A DNA stretch of 48,872 nucleotides from Synechococcales cyanobacterium M55_K2018_004 (GTDB lineage: Bacteria > Cyanobacteriota > Cyanobacteriia > Elainellales > Elainellaceae), in NCBI GenBank assembly GCA_015295905.1, contig DVEB01000183.1, positions 1 to 48,872 of the forward strand, read 5' to 3'. The notes beneath the pieces were generated by a model that saw only the letters and a list, made by a program, of their open reading frames with translations, was not told where the DNA came from and made no database searches. Position 1 is the first letter of the stretch. Each line of letters starts with the position of its first letter. A program made the translations under genes and the position numbers. Of this stretch, positions 1 to 7,817 are shown piece after piece.

Positions 1-70
1 TAGAAAATTATGCGACTAAATTCCCGATGTGACACTTCAAAGGGCGGAATGTCGGCTAAATGCAGGTGTC

Positions 71-1327
71 CTAACTGTTAAACTGTTTTAACAATGCTGG
101 TGCAGCGACGTCACGGGGATAAATCAACCAACTTTGCTGCCAAGTGTTTGCCAGCGTTTTCACGAGCGGAGATTGTTCACTAATTTCCAGTAAACCATTT
201 TCGGTTTGGAGTTTAATGCCTCGCTGATAAAGGGTATAACCGCGACCAACGGCGACTCGAATGCCAGCATAATTTTCTGAGGGAAAATTGAGCTGCATCA
301 ATTCCGATCTGACCTGCTGAAGCAGTTCTTGCTGTTGACGATCAGTCAGTGCACTAATATCGATGGCCTTGAATAGGTCGCGATCTAGAAATCGGCGACA
401 CAAATCGCTCAACGTCAAGTCAGAATGATGTTTCCAACGGTGTAAATGATACATAAATACACCGTCATCTGCCTCTAAATATTGCTGTAAAGAGAAATCA
501 TTGCAGTTTTCCTGAAGCCAGGCTGTCACAATTTCATCAGCCTCTAGGTTGTTTGCCTGAATGAGTTCTTTAGCCCGTTTGAAGATATGCTCTAAAATCC
601 ATGTGGCTGCAATATTCTTGGGGTGATTGTAGACCTGTGCATACATGAAATAGCGGACAATTAAGTAATGTTCGATAGCGGTCATTCCTTTGCGTGCAAC
701 CACAAGTTGTTGACTGTCCGGGTCATAGTTCATGGCCATTAAGATGCGATCGAGATCTAGCTTGCCGTAGGAGGCGCCAGTAAAATAGCTGTCGCGCATC
801 AGGTAGTCGAGGCGATCGCAGTCCAACTGACTTGATACCAACTGCCACACTAGCGGGATGGGATGTCGTTTTTGCAAAACGGCTGCAATGTCTGGTAATA
901 ATTCCCGATCAAACCCATCCAACAACTTGCGCACTGGGTCAGATTCCTGCAAAATTCTGAGGGTCCAGTGCTCATGGTGACAACCAAAGATCTCTTCACA
1001 GGTGTGGCTGAAAGGGCCATGCCCGATGTCGTGGAGCAAGGCGGCACAGAGTACGGTGGCTCGGTGGGGAATCAGCTGAGGATAGCGCTTGGCGATGCGA
1101 TCAAAGGCACGACGGGCGATCGCCATCACTCCCAACGAATGGGTGAAGCGCGAACTCTCAGCCCCGTGAAAGGTGAGGCTGGCTGGTCCTAGTTGGCGGA
1201 TTCGCCGCAATCGTTGAAAAGCGGGTGTGTCAATCAGGCCAATCAGCAATGCTTCAACTGGGTCAGTCCCATCAAGGGCGATCGCCCCATGCAGCGGGTC
1301 ATGATACGTCCGTCGCACACTTGCCAT
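71..1327 (-). CDS. HD-domain phosphohydrolase (dNTPase/SAMHD1-like family)
   Basis: This 418-residue protein belongs to the HD superfamily of metal-dependent phosphohydrolases, the branch related to dGTP triphosphohydrolases and SAMHD1. Near the N-terminus is the conserved block RRIRQLG followed by SSRFTHSLG, which gives the first metal-ligand His. ALLHDIGHGPFSH near residue 100 is the HD pair, and QLDCDRLDYLMRDS supplies the later Asp. The likely role is hydrolysis of a nucleotide or phosphate monoester in the cytosol; the substrate cannot be told. The ATG start gives MASVRRTYHDP, and the YxDPLHG motif at the very N-terminus is typical, so the start is well supported. A GGAAGG sequence lies about a dozen bases upstream. 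The gene is apparently monocistronic and faces away from the window start. Confidence 0.88.
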   Translation of the reverse strand: MASVRRTYHDPLHGAIALDGTDPVEALLIGLIDTPAFQRLRRIRQLGPASLTFHGAESSRFTHSLGVMAIARRAFDRIAKRYPQLIPHRATVLCAALLHDIGHGPFSHTCEEIFGCHHEHWTLRILQESDPVRKLLDGFDRELLPDIAAVLQKRHPIPLVWQLVSSQLDCDRLDYLMRDSYFTGASYGKLDLDRILMAMNYDPDSQQLVVARKGMTAIEHYLIVRYFMYAQVYNHPKNIAATWILEHIFKRAKELIQANNLEADEIVTAWLQENCNDFSLQQYLEADDGVFMYHLHRWKHHSDLTLSDLCRRFLDRDLFKAIDISALTDRQQQELLQQVRSELMQLNFPSENYAGIRVAVGRGYTLYQRGIKLQTENGLLEISEQSPLVKTLANTWQQSWLIYPRDVAAPALLKQFNS

Positions 1328-1387
1328 CCCTTTACCCTACCTTCCTGCAAACCTCTTCCAAGATAGTTCCCGCCGATCAGGATGGTA

Positions 1388-1420
1388 GCGTTGCTAATTG
1401 AACCGATGATTTTGTGGATG
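1388..1420 (+). repeat. Family 2 palindromic element, left half only
   Basis: The segment GCGTTGCTAATTGAACCGAT and the bases after it match the left end of the family 2 copy at 19948-20024 almost base for base. The right half is not present, so this is a remnant. Confidence 0.5.
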
Positions 1421-1450
1421 ACCGTGCATTCGGGATCCGCTGCACCCCTT

Positions 1451-1520
1451 GAGGTTCCACGCACGTCGCGCAGTGAATCTCAAAGGTTTTGAGGCACCGC
1501 GCCCTGCGTGGTGCCCCAAA
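1451..1520 (-). repeat. Family 1 element, degenerate, reversed
   Basis: A decayed copy in reverse order: a weak version of hairpin ii with the apex GCACGTCGCGC, then hairpin i (GGTTTTGAGGCACCGC paired with GTGGTGCCCCAAAC). Both ends have lost the TAACGT termini. It lies just beyond the ctpA terminator. Confidence 0.6.
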
Positions 1521-1522
1521 CA

Positions 1523-1559
1523 AAAAACAGAATGCTCGCGTCGAAAGCATTCCGTTTTT
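1523..1559 (-). terminator. Rho-independent terminator of ctpA
   Basis: Read on the minus strand, AACGGAATGCT and AGCATTCTGTT form an 11-bp stem with one mismatch around a 9-base loop, followed directly by a run of T. It lies about 30 bases after the ctpA stop codon, in the right orientation. Confidence 0.75.
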
Positions 1560-1589
1560 GCATGCAATTGAACCTACACGCCAACAGAC

Positions 1590-2837
1590 CTAATTGGCAT
1601 CAGCCACCATGACCTGTTGTCCCAGTAGTTCTAGAGCAGCTTGATACTGAGTGTCTCTAGCTCCACCAGATTGACTAGCAGCGACTGGGTCAAAGGCTAC
1701 CACCTTATCCGGTGTGATGCCCTGACGGTTGATGTCGTGGTGGTTGGGTGTTTCATAGCGGGCAATGGTCACTGCCAGACCGGAACCATCCGAGAGATTG
1801 AACAACGACTGGATCAAACCCTTACCAAAGGTACGTTCGCCAACCAAAATAGCTCGGCCATTATCTTGCAGCGCTCCTGACAGAATTTCGCTGGCACTAG
1901 CAGTCCCCTGGTTGACTAGCACTACTAACGGATCGTGGGTCAACGCCTGGCCATTAGCCAAGAAACTATCTTGAATTCCCTCGCGATTTACAGTGTAGAC
2001 CACAGTCCCCTCGTCTAACCAAAGTCGCGCAATGTCAATGCCCGCCTGCAACAATCCACCGGGATTATTGCGTAGATCGAGGATGTAGGCGTTGGCACCC
2101 TCCTTTTCAAAGCGGTTGATTGTATGGGCAATCTCAGCCGTAGCGTTGGCATTAAACTGATTGAGGCGGATATAACCAACCTTCAAACCCGACTCTTGAG
2201 TGTCGAGTTCAGCATAAACTGGGTTGAGGGTAATGCGATCGCGCACCAAGCTCACTTCCCGCGTCTCCTCACCATCGCGGGCGATCGTCAACGTCACCGC
2301 ACTGCCAATGGGGCCCCGCATCCGTTCAGCAGCTTCGTCAAGGGTCAGTTTTTGGGCAGGAAAGCCATTAATCTGGAGGATGCGATCGCGCGGCCTCAGT
2401 CCGGCCTTATCTGCAGGAGAGCCTTCGATCGGAGCAATCACCCGCAAGTCACCTGATTCACTGTCCTGGGCAATTTGCAGACCAATCCCTGTCAGTTCAC
2501 CGGAGGTATTCGTCTGGAGACTACGATACTGATCAGGCTTGAGCAGCCGAGTGTAGGGGTCTTCCAGCGTCGCCAACATTTTTTGGATCGTGGCATAGGT
2601 CTCTTCTCGAGTGGTGGGAGCCTGCTTTAGGGCGCGTTGCCGAACCAGCCACCAGTTTTGATGGTTGAAGGTGTCATCCACGTAGGCCCGATCCACAATA
2701 CGCCAAACTTCGCTGATTAGCTTCTGTTCCTCAGTAAAGGCGATCGCGTTCGGAACCTGTAAATTAAACGCCAAACCCAGGGCCAGAAATAGCGGCAGCA
2801 GCAAGGCCAGCCCGACTCGAACAATCCGTTTACCCAT
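1590..2837 (-). CDS. ctpA: Carboxyl-terminal processing protease CtpA (D1 precursor processing), S41 family
   Basis: S41 serine protease of 415 residues from the ATG at 2837. Order: a hydrophobic N-terminal export signal (residues 5-35, ending NAIAF), a helical N-terminal domain starting TEEQKLISEVWR, a PDZ domain (about 115-190) with GELTGIGL, and the protease domain. The catalytic dyad is Ser314 in GTASASEIL and Lys339 in RTFGKGLIQ, spaced 25 residues as in plant CtpA. It is expected in the thylakoid lumen, trimming the C-terminus of the D1 protein so the Mn cluster can assemble. The wording of TFNHQNWW and DLRNNPGGLLQAGIDIARLWL resembles Synechocystis CtpA more than the second S41 gene here (36782). 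An upstream in-frame ATG at 2876 would add 13 residues; the later start matches the family's usual MGKR beginning. It is divergent from petB and has its own terminator. Confidence 0.9.
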   Translation of the reverse strand: MGKRIVRVGLALLLPLFLALGLAFNLQVPNAIAFTEEQKLISEVWRIVDRAYVDDTFNHQNWWLVRQRALKQAPTTREETYATIQKMLATLEDPYTRLLKPDQYRSLQTNTSGELTGIGLQIAQDSESGDLRVIAPIEGSPADKAGLRPRDRILQINGFPAQKLTLDEAAERMRGPIGSAVTLTIARDGEETREVSLVRDRITLNPVYAELDTQESGLKVGYIRLNQFNANATAEIAHTINRFEKEGANAYILDLRNNPGGLLQAGIDIARLWLDEGTVVYTVNREGIQDSFLANGQALTHDPLVVLVNQGTASASEILSGALQDNGRAILVGERTFGKGLIQSLFNLSDGSGLAVTIARYETPNHHDINRQGITPDKVVAFDPVAASQSGGARDTQYQAALELLGQQVMVADAN

Positions 2838-2876
2838 GAACCTAATCTTAAACGTCCGTTTGGAACGACTTAACAT

Positions 2877-3281
2877 TTAGTCTATAGCAATTCCCAAGGG
2901 CATGAGGTAATGCCGAGGGGGGACGGCGCTCCCCAACTTTGCCTCGCGTTTTGCAACAGGACGTGATGTTGACGATAGCGTTTTGCAGGCGCCTACAAGG
3001 CACGCCGCCACAAAACACCGTTATCTACTGCTATCTTGTGTCACTTCCCCAACAACAACAATTGGGCTCGCATTCACGCTGACAGAGCGAAGAAACAGGC
3101 GACTGCTTCTCATGAAACTTAAAAGAACATCCCTGCTTCTTCAAAAAAGTTCACACCTTCCCGACCCCATAATTTCCCCTGAAAACTCTCTCAAAATGAA
3201 GATTTGGGTCAACAATCCAGGGAACAGCTATGTTACATTTTTTAGAAACAGCCATCATTTTCTCATTGGAACTCTTGCTTC
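2877..3281. other. Divergent intergenic region between ctpA and petB
   Basis: About 400 bases without a convincing gene. It must hold the promoters for ctpA (leftward) and petB (rightward). I did not find a clear -35/-10 pair. The open frame 2983-3300 shows no recognisable motif and runs into petB, so it is not called. Confidence 0.6.
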
Positions 3282-3950
3282 ATGTTTACAAAGCAGGTAA
3301 CGGATTCTAAAGCCTATCAATGGTTTCAAGAACGGCTAGAAATCCAGGCGATCGCCGACGATATCTCCAGTAAGTATGTTCCTCCCCACGTCAATATCTT
3401 CTATTGCCTGGGTGGGATCACTCTGACTTGCTTCATTATTCAGTTCGCGACTGGCTTCGCGATGACTTTTTATTACAGGCCCACCGTGACAGAAGCCTTT
3501 GAATCTGTCCGGTATTTGATGACCGAGGTTAGCTTTGGCTGGTTAATTCGCTCTATCCATCGCTGGTCTGCCAGCATGATGGTGCTGATGATGATCCTGC
3601 ACGTTTTTCGGGTCTATCTGACGGGCGGTTTCAAGAAGCCTCGTGAGCTGACTTGGGTGACTGGGGTCATCCTGGCAGTCATCACTGTTTCCTTCGGGGT
3701 GACAGGCTACTCACTCCCTTGGGATCAGGTCGGCTATTGGGCGGTTAAGATTGTGTCCGGGGTTCCCGAAGCAATTCCTGTTGTGGGTTCCACAATTGTT
3801 GAGGCATTGCGTGGTGGTACTAGCGTTGGTCAGGCTACTCTGACTCGCTTCTACAGTCTGCACACCTTCGTTCTGCCCTGGTCAATTGCAGTCTTTATGT
3901 TGCTCCACTTCCTGATGATCCGGAAGCAGGGTATTTCGGGACCTTTGTAA
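3282..3950 (+). CDS. petB: Cytochrome b6 (PetB) of the cytochrome b6f complex
   Basis: Full-length 222-residue cytochrome b6, the heme-carrying membrane subunit that moves electrons across the thylakoid in the Q-cycle. Four membrane helices are visible. The heme ligands are His93 and His107 in helix B ([18 protein letters not shown]) and His194 and His209 in helix D ([19 protein letters not shown]). Cys42 in NIFYCLGG is the covalent attachment site of heme cn, specific to b6f. The start gives [19 protein letters not shown], the usual cyanobacterial N-terminus, 7 residues longer than the chloroplast form. It is followed 150 bases later by petD. Confidence 0.98.
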   Translation: MFTKQVTDSKAYQWFQERLEIQAIADDISSKYVPPHVNIFYCLGGITLTCFIIQFATGFAMTFYYRPTVTEAFESVRYLMTEVSFGWLIRSIHRWSASMMVLMMILHVFRVYLTGGFKKPRELTWVTGVILAVITVSFGVTGYSLPWDQVGYWAVKIVSGVPEAIPVVGSTIVEALRGGTSVGQATLTRFYSLHTFVLPWSIAVFMLLHFLMIRKQGISGPL

Positions 3951-3973
3951 AGCATTGTTATTCTTTCAGTTTT

Positions 3974-4041
3974 GTGCCAGCCTTTGCAGATTCAGTGCTT
4001 CCTGATTCGGTTACACTGAGCGTTAGCAAAGTTGCTGGCAC
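3974..4041 (+). other. Stacked hairpin in the petB-petD spacer
   Basis: Three nested pairings line up: GTGCCAGC (3974-3981) with GCTGGCAC (4034-4041), TTTGC (3983-3987) with GCAAA (4026-4030), and CAGTG (3993-3997) with CACTG (4014-4018). No T run follows, so it is more likely an mRNA processing or stability element than a terminator. This is inference from base pairing alone. Confidence 0.5.
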
Positions 4042-4100
4042 CGCTTCCATCCCTGAGGTCTTTTTGCCTCCTGTTTGTTTAAGGAGAACACGCTTAAACT

Positions 4101-4583
4101 ATGGCAACGATTAAGAAGCCGGATCTTAGCGATCCCGCATTGCGCGAGAAACTCAAGAAAGGCATGGGTCACAACTACTATGGTGAACCCGCCTGGCCTA
4201 ATGACCTGCTCTACATCTTCCCGGTCGTGATTCTGGGAACCATTGCTTGCTGTGTTTCCCTGGCAGTTCTCGATCCTGCCATGGTGGGTGAGCCTGCTAA
4301 CCCCTTTGCCACCCCGCTGGAGATTTTGCCAGAGTGGTATCTTTATCCTGCCTTCCAGATTCTTCGCATTGTTCCTAACAAGTTGCTGGGCATCGCTCTG
4401 CAAACTGCCATTCCCCTGGGCTTGATGTTGGTTCCTTTCATTGAGAGCGTCAACAAGTTCCAGAATCCCTTCCGTCGTCCTGTTGCCACGACTGTTTTCT
4501 TGTTCGGAACGGTTGTGACTTTGTGGTTGGGGATTGGGGCAACATTCCCCATTGACAAGTCCCTCACGCTAGGCCTGTTCTAA
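4101..4583 (+). CDS. petD: Cytochrome b6f complex subunit IV (PetD)
   Basis: Subunit IV, exactly the usual 160 residues, with three membrane helices. It corresponds to the C-terminal half of mitochondrial cytochrome b and forms part of the plastoquinol oxidation site. The PEWY motif is at residues 77-80, with Glu78 the residue implicated in proton release. The N-terminus [18 protein letters not shown] is typical. AAGGAGA lies 12-14 bases before the ATG. It lies downstream of petB in the same direction and is presumably co-transcribed with it. A stacked hairpin occupies the spacer. Confidence 0.98.
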   Translation: MATIKKPDLSDPALREKLKKGMGHNYYGEPAWPNDLLYIFPVVILGTIACCVSLAVLDPAMVGEPANPFATPLEILPEWYLYPAFQILRIVPNKLLGIALQTAIPLGLMLVPFIESVNKFQNPFRRPVATTVFLFGTVVTLWLGIGATFPIDKSLTLGLF

Positions 4584-4611
4584 GACGGCCTGTTTGCCAC
4601 TGTACGATACA

Positions 4612-4638
4612 TTGACAATTGAACGCCTGTGCTATCTA
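4612..4638 (+). promoter_or_regulatory. Possible sigma-70 promoter for the anti-sigma-type gene
   Basis: A consensus TTGACA (4612-4617) is followed after 15 bases by TATCTA preceded by TGC, an extended -10 form. The spacing is slightly short. It lies 70 bases before the 4709 start and after the petD stop. Confidence 0.35.
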
Positions 4639-4708
4639 CCATTGAGCAACTGCTTATGGAAGATCGCATGGGCGTTTAAGCTGTTCTCCTCACCGGATTA
4701 GCATTGCG

Positions 4709-5206
4709 ATGGGCGCTCCTCAAGAAGCACATCTTTCCGTACAGAGTGATTTATCCGTGCTCAACCGGGTGCAAGACTGGTTCCGGCAGTTTTGTCTTCG
4801 CAATGAAGACCAGCTCTCCTGGGTGATGGGTCAGCTTTATCCACTGAATCTAGCCCTTGCCGAAGGGTTTACCAACGCAGTTCGCCATGCCCATCGAGAC
4901 CTCCCTAGCGAAACCACTATCGAACTTGATATCAGGCTTTGGGACGATCGCATTGAGATCCGCATTTGGGATCAGGGTGATCCATTTGACCCCAATCACC
5001 TAGAGGAACCTGTTCCTGGAACGCTGCGCCTGGGAGGATACGGCTGGTTTCTGTTACGCCGCCTCAGCGACCGAGTCGATTACCTGCGCTCTCCCGATGG
5101 TCGTAACTGTCTTTTGATTGTCAAATATCGACAGACGGGAGCACGGCTGCCTAATCGTGATGAGCCAATTCCACAAAATAGAATGCACAACTCCAAGCTG
5201 TCTTAG
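4709..5206 (+). CDS. RsbW-type anti-sigma factor / HATPase-fold regulatory protein
   Basis: A 165-residue single-domain protein of the GHKL ATPase fold, as in anti-sigma factors RsbW and SpoIIAB. The N box is LALAEGFTNAVRHAH, with the Mg-binding Glu and Asn. The G1 box is IRIWDQGDPFDP and the G2 box is GGYGWFLLRRLSD. Such proteins bind and often phosphorylate an anti-anti-sigma partner in a partner switch controlling a sigma factor; no partner gene is adjacent, so the target is unknown. The last 25 residues (TGARLPNRDEPIPQNRMHNSKLS) are not part of the domain. It follows petD by 125 bases and may have its own promoter. A family 1 element follows its stop. Confidence 0.85.
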   Translation: MGAPQEAHLSVQSDLSVLNRVQDWFRQFCLRNEDQLSWVMGQLYPLNLALAEGFTNAVRHAHRDLPSETTIELDIRLWDDRIEIRIWDQGDPFDPNHLEEPVPGTLRLGGYGWFLLRRLSDRVDYLRSPDGRNCLLIVKYRQTGARLPNRDEPIPQNRMHNSKLS

Positions 5207-5218
5207 AACAGGCTATCG

Positions 5219-5344
5219 TAGCGTCAGTTCTGGTGAAGCGGGTTTTGGGGCACCGCTCCCGGCGTGGTGTCCCAAAACCCTTGATGTTGCCTGCGTGTCG
5301 CGCACGCAACATCAAGGGTTTTAGCTTATCCGGAATTCACGTTA
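5219..5344 (+). repeat. Family 1 element, full length (126 bp)
   Basis: Complete copy: left end GCGTCAGTTCTGG, hairpin i (TTTTGGGGCACCGC with GTGGTGTCCCAAAA), hairpin ii (TTGATGTTGC with GCAACATCAA around a GTGTCGCGCAC apex), and right end CGGAATTCACGTTA. It sits between two genes read rightward. Confidence 0.85.
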
Positions 5345-5398
5345 TCTTAGAAAAAGAAGGACACTGCAAACTTTTGCGTGACCGACCAGGAGGAGCAC

Positions 5399-5782
5399 AT
5401 GTATCAGAACGGTTATAAAAACCTGCAGTTTAGTCTATCTGGGATTCGGTTCTGGTTGGGGCTGTTTGCAGTTGTCTGGTTGCTAAGTGCAGTAGGGTTG
5501 GGCTGGTTAGTCAAGTCTTTCCTATTTTTACTGGGATTGCTCCTGATTACACCGATCCTTGCGTTTTTGGGTTTTCGCTGGTGGCTGAAACGCAACCTAG
5601 TGGAAGACCAGTGTCCGGTGTGTGAATTTACATCTGCGGGGCTAAACGGCTTTGAGCTACGTTGTCCTAGCTGTGGCGAACCACTTAAGGTTGAGAAGGG
5701 ACGTTTTCTGCGTCTAACCCCCCCTGGTACGGTGGATATTGAGGCGGTTGAGGTGCCAGTGAAGCAGATTGAGGATGCCTAG
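5399..5782 (+). CDS. Small membrane protein with C-terminal zinc ribbon
   Basis: A 127-residue protein of unrecognised family. Two membrane segments (about residues 15-37 and 40-60: FWLGLFAVVWLLSAVGLGWL, then SFLFLLGLLLITPILAFLGF) are followed by RWWLKRN and a cytosolic zinc ribbon with two cysteine pairs, CPVC and CPSCGEPL, 18 residues apart. The tail (TPPGTVDIEAVEVPVKQIEDA) is acidic. The ATG at 5399 is preferred over an in-frame GTG at 5378 because GGAGGA lies 5-8 bases before it. The role is unknown; the arrangement suggests a membrane-anchored metal-binding adaptor. Family 1 elements flank it on both sides. Confidence 0.8.
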   Translation: MYQNGYKNLQFSLSGIRFWLGLFAVVWLLSAVGLGWLVKSFLFLLGLLLITPILAFLGFRWWLKRNLVEDQCPVCEFTSAGLNGFELRCPSCGEPLKVEKGRFLRLTPPGTVDIEAVEVPVKQIEDA

Positions 5783-5862
5783 GCATGGGTGGAAAATGTC
5801 GCGCTTTCAGGCATCAGCGCTGCACGAAGCCCCTATATTTTCTTTGTGCTCACAAGCCTAGC

Positions 5863-5988
5863 TAACGTGAATTCGGGATATGCTGAAACCCTTGCTATTC
5901 CGTGGGCGACGCGCACGGAATAGCAAGGGTTTTGGGGCACCGCGCTCAGCGCGGTGCCCCAAAACCCTCTGAACCAGAACAGACGTTA
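5863..5988 (-). repeat. Family 1 element, full length, reversed (126 bp)
   Basis: Complete reversed copy beginning TAACGTGAATTCGGG and ending CCAGAACAGACGTTA. The stem of hairpin ii reads TTGCTATTCCGTG with CACGGAATAGCAA, differing on both arms from other copies. The terminal TTA at 5986-5988 is the stop codon of the next minus-strand gene. Confidence 0.88.
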
Positions 5989-6393
5989 TTCTTGGCTCAC
6001 GGTAAGAGTGAAGCGAGAGCCTCCAGCTTGACTGCGATCGCCCACAAATAGCGAGTAGGTTCCCCGCTCCCAAACTCCTGGTGCTTCAATGTTGCCATCC
6101 ACGGCCATCACACACTGGTTGCGGCCACCCGGCCCACTGATTAGGAGGGTGAGTTGACCGCTGCCCTGCACTTTAAATCGCAACGATGTGAAGGGTTCGG
6201 TCACCTGTACCACTTGGTTGGGGGTGCGGGGCACAAAGCCACAGGAACTCGATTGAGGGCCTCCGGCAGTACCGGATACAACCACTGGGGTGCGTAGGGG
6301 CGTTTGCACGGGTTGACTTTGGACGGCAGGGGCGATCGCCACCAGTGCTGTCAGAACCGTCGGCAGAATTGCCCATTGCAATCGGCGTTTCAT
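5986..6393 (-). CDS. Small secreted protein with a pre-peptidase-like beta domain
   Basis: A 135-residue hypothetical protein. The N-terminus MKRRLQWAILPTVLTALVAI with a following APAVQSQ is a clear Sec signal peptide with a cut near residue 26. The rest reads like a PPC-type beta sandwich: FTSLRFKVQGSGQLTLLISGP and then GTYSLFVGDRSQAGGSRFTLTVSQ, with two cysteines that could pair. A periplasmic or exported location is expected; the function is unknown. A very strong ribosome site (GGAGAGGAG) precedes the ATG. Its stop codon TAA is the terminal TAACGT of the adjoining family 1 element, so the present C-terminus may have been set by insertion of that element. Confidence 0.75.
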   Translation of the reverse strand: MKRRLQWAILPTVLTALVAIAPAVQSQPVQTPLRTPVVVSGTAGGPQSSSCGFVPRTPNQVVQVTEPFTSLRFKVQGSGQLTLLISGPGGRNQCVMAVDGNIEAPGVWERGTYSLFVGDRSQAGGSRFTLTVSQE

Positions 6394-6584
6394 GTCTCCT
6401 CTCCCACAGGCATTGAACTCAAAAGGTGTCCTGTTTTACCTATACGCTATCCTTCGCTAACTTGGCCTGTGTCACAGTCTATGACAGTTCACCTAGCGTC
6501 TAGGATGTGGGAACTTGCGGATCTTGAAGCGGTGCCTGGAGCAGAGGTCGCTACACTGAGAATGGCTGTCACTCTCAGGAAATC

Positions 6585-7640
6585 ATGCGGATCCAAGTCC
6601 AACCCTTTACTGTCCATAAACGCGTTGCTCTCACCATCAGTCGCGGCACCACAGCCCAGACCACTAACCTCTGGCTGAGTCTGGAGCAGGATGGCCTGGA
6701 GGGATGGGGTGAGGCTTCGCCCTTCAGCGTGGGGGGACAACCGCAAACCACTGAAAGATTACGGCAAGCATTGGAGGCGATCGCCCCCGTCCTCGAACCC
6801 TATTCTCCCTTCGACCAGCAAAAGCTAGCGCCCCTGCTGGCAAAACTGCCTTCCGCTGCTCGCACTGCCCTCGACCTAGCCATACATGACTGGATTGGGA
6901 AGCAGGTGGGCTTACCACTGTGGCAACTGTGGGGGCTGGATCGGCAGAACATTGTCCCCACCTCTGTTACGGTTGGTATCAACACGCCTACAGCCGCACA
7001 ACAGCGGCTACGGGACTGGATGGAATGCACCGAAGTCAAAGCAGTCAAGATTAAACTAGGCAACCCAGAGGGACTGAGGGCTGACCAGGAGATGTTTCGT
7101 GCGGTAATGGAGGTATGTCCACCGGGGGCAAAGGTGAGTGTGGATGCCAATGGGGGATGGAACGTGGAAGGGGCGATCGCCATGGCCCACTGGCTTGCTG
7201 AAGCAGGGGTGACATACCTAGAGCAACCGCTACCTCAAGGTCAGGAAGCCGACTTGATAACGCTATATCCGGTTTCACCCTTGCCAATCTTTGTGGATGA
7301 GAGTTGTTTTACTAGCCAAGATATTCCCAAACTGGCGGATCGTGTCCACGGTATCAATATCAAACTGATGAAGTCTGGTGGACTAGCAGAGGCCCTGCGA
7401 ATGGTGCATACTGCCAAAGCCCACGGATTGCAGATTATGTTTGGCTGCTATTCTGACAGCGCTCTAGCGAATACTGCTGCTGCCCACCTTGCCCCCTTGG
7501 CAGACCATCTAGACTTAGACAGTCACCTGAATTTGACGGATGATCCATTTATGGGAGCCAATTTGCAGGACGGGTGTTTGATCCCAAGCGAAAACCCAGG
7601 TCTGGGGGTGAGCCTGGATCTAGCAACCATCGACGCTTAA
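6585..7640 (+). CDS. Enolase-superfamily epimerase (dipeptide epimerase / N-acyl-glutamate racemase, DgcA-like)
   Basis: A 351-residue member of the muconate-lactonizing subgroup of the enolase superfamily. An alpha/beta capping domain is followed by the TIM barrel. Catalytic Lys residues are in VKIKLG. The metal ligands are Asp in VSVDANGGW, Glu in TYLEQPLP and Asp in IFVDES. The second base is Lys in NIKLMKSGG, and DLD lies near the end. Family members epimerise L-Ala-D/L-Glu dipeptides in murein recycling. With a DUF1611 gene next door, an alternative is N-acetyl-D-glutamate racemase (DgcA) in D-glutamate use, as described in marine bacteria. AGGA sits 5 bases before the ATG. The DUF1611 gene follows 177 bases downstream and is probably in the same transcript. 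Confidence 0.87.
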   Translation: MRIQVQPFTVHKRVALTISRGTTAQTTNLWLSLEQDGLEGWGEASPFSVGGQPQTTERLRQALEAIAPVLEPYSPFDQQKLAPLLAKLPSAARTALDLAIHDWIGKQVGLPLWQLWGLDRQNIVPTSVTVGINTPTAAQQRLRDWMECTEVKAVKIKLGNPEGLRADQEMFRAVMEVCPPGAKVSVDANGGWNVEGAIAMAHWLAEAGVTYLEQPLPQGQEADLITLYPVSPLPIFVDESCFTSQDIPKLADRVHGINIKLMKSGGLAEALRMVHTAKAHGLQIMFGCYSDSALANTAAAHLAPLADHLDLDSHLNLTDDPFMGANLQDGCLIPSENPGLGVSLDLATIDA

Positions 7641-7660
7641 ATTCTGCGGAACAAATGCAG

Positions 7661-7758
7661 CCCGCTGGAAAAATTACCGATTAAAACCGATTAAATAGGT
7701 ATGGCTGCTTGCAGTGGTGTGGTCACAGACTACACCACTCAACCCCTGAACCAGCGGG
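7661..7758 (+). other. Nested inverted repeats between the epimerase and DUF1611 genes
   Basis: CCCGCTGG (7661-7668) pairs with CCAGCGGG (7751-7758), enclosing AGTGGTGT (7713-7720) paired with ACACCACT (7732-7739). Two copies of ACCGATTAA lie between. It could be an mRNA leader or processing structure. I do not recognise it as a known riboswitch. Confidence 0.4.
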
Positions 7759-7817
7759 ATCTGGTGCGACGTGACTGTCTCTCATCACTATGAAAACTGC
7801 TCTATATTGAATCAGGT

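Noticed and set aside
2983-3300. Open frame of 105 codons upstream of and overlapping petB
   Set aside because: No recognisable motif, odd composition with many basic residues and Ser/Leu, and it runs into the petB start; the space is better explained as a promoter region.
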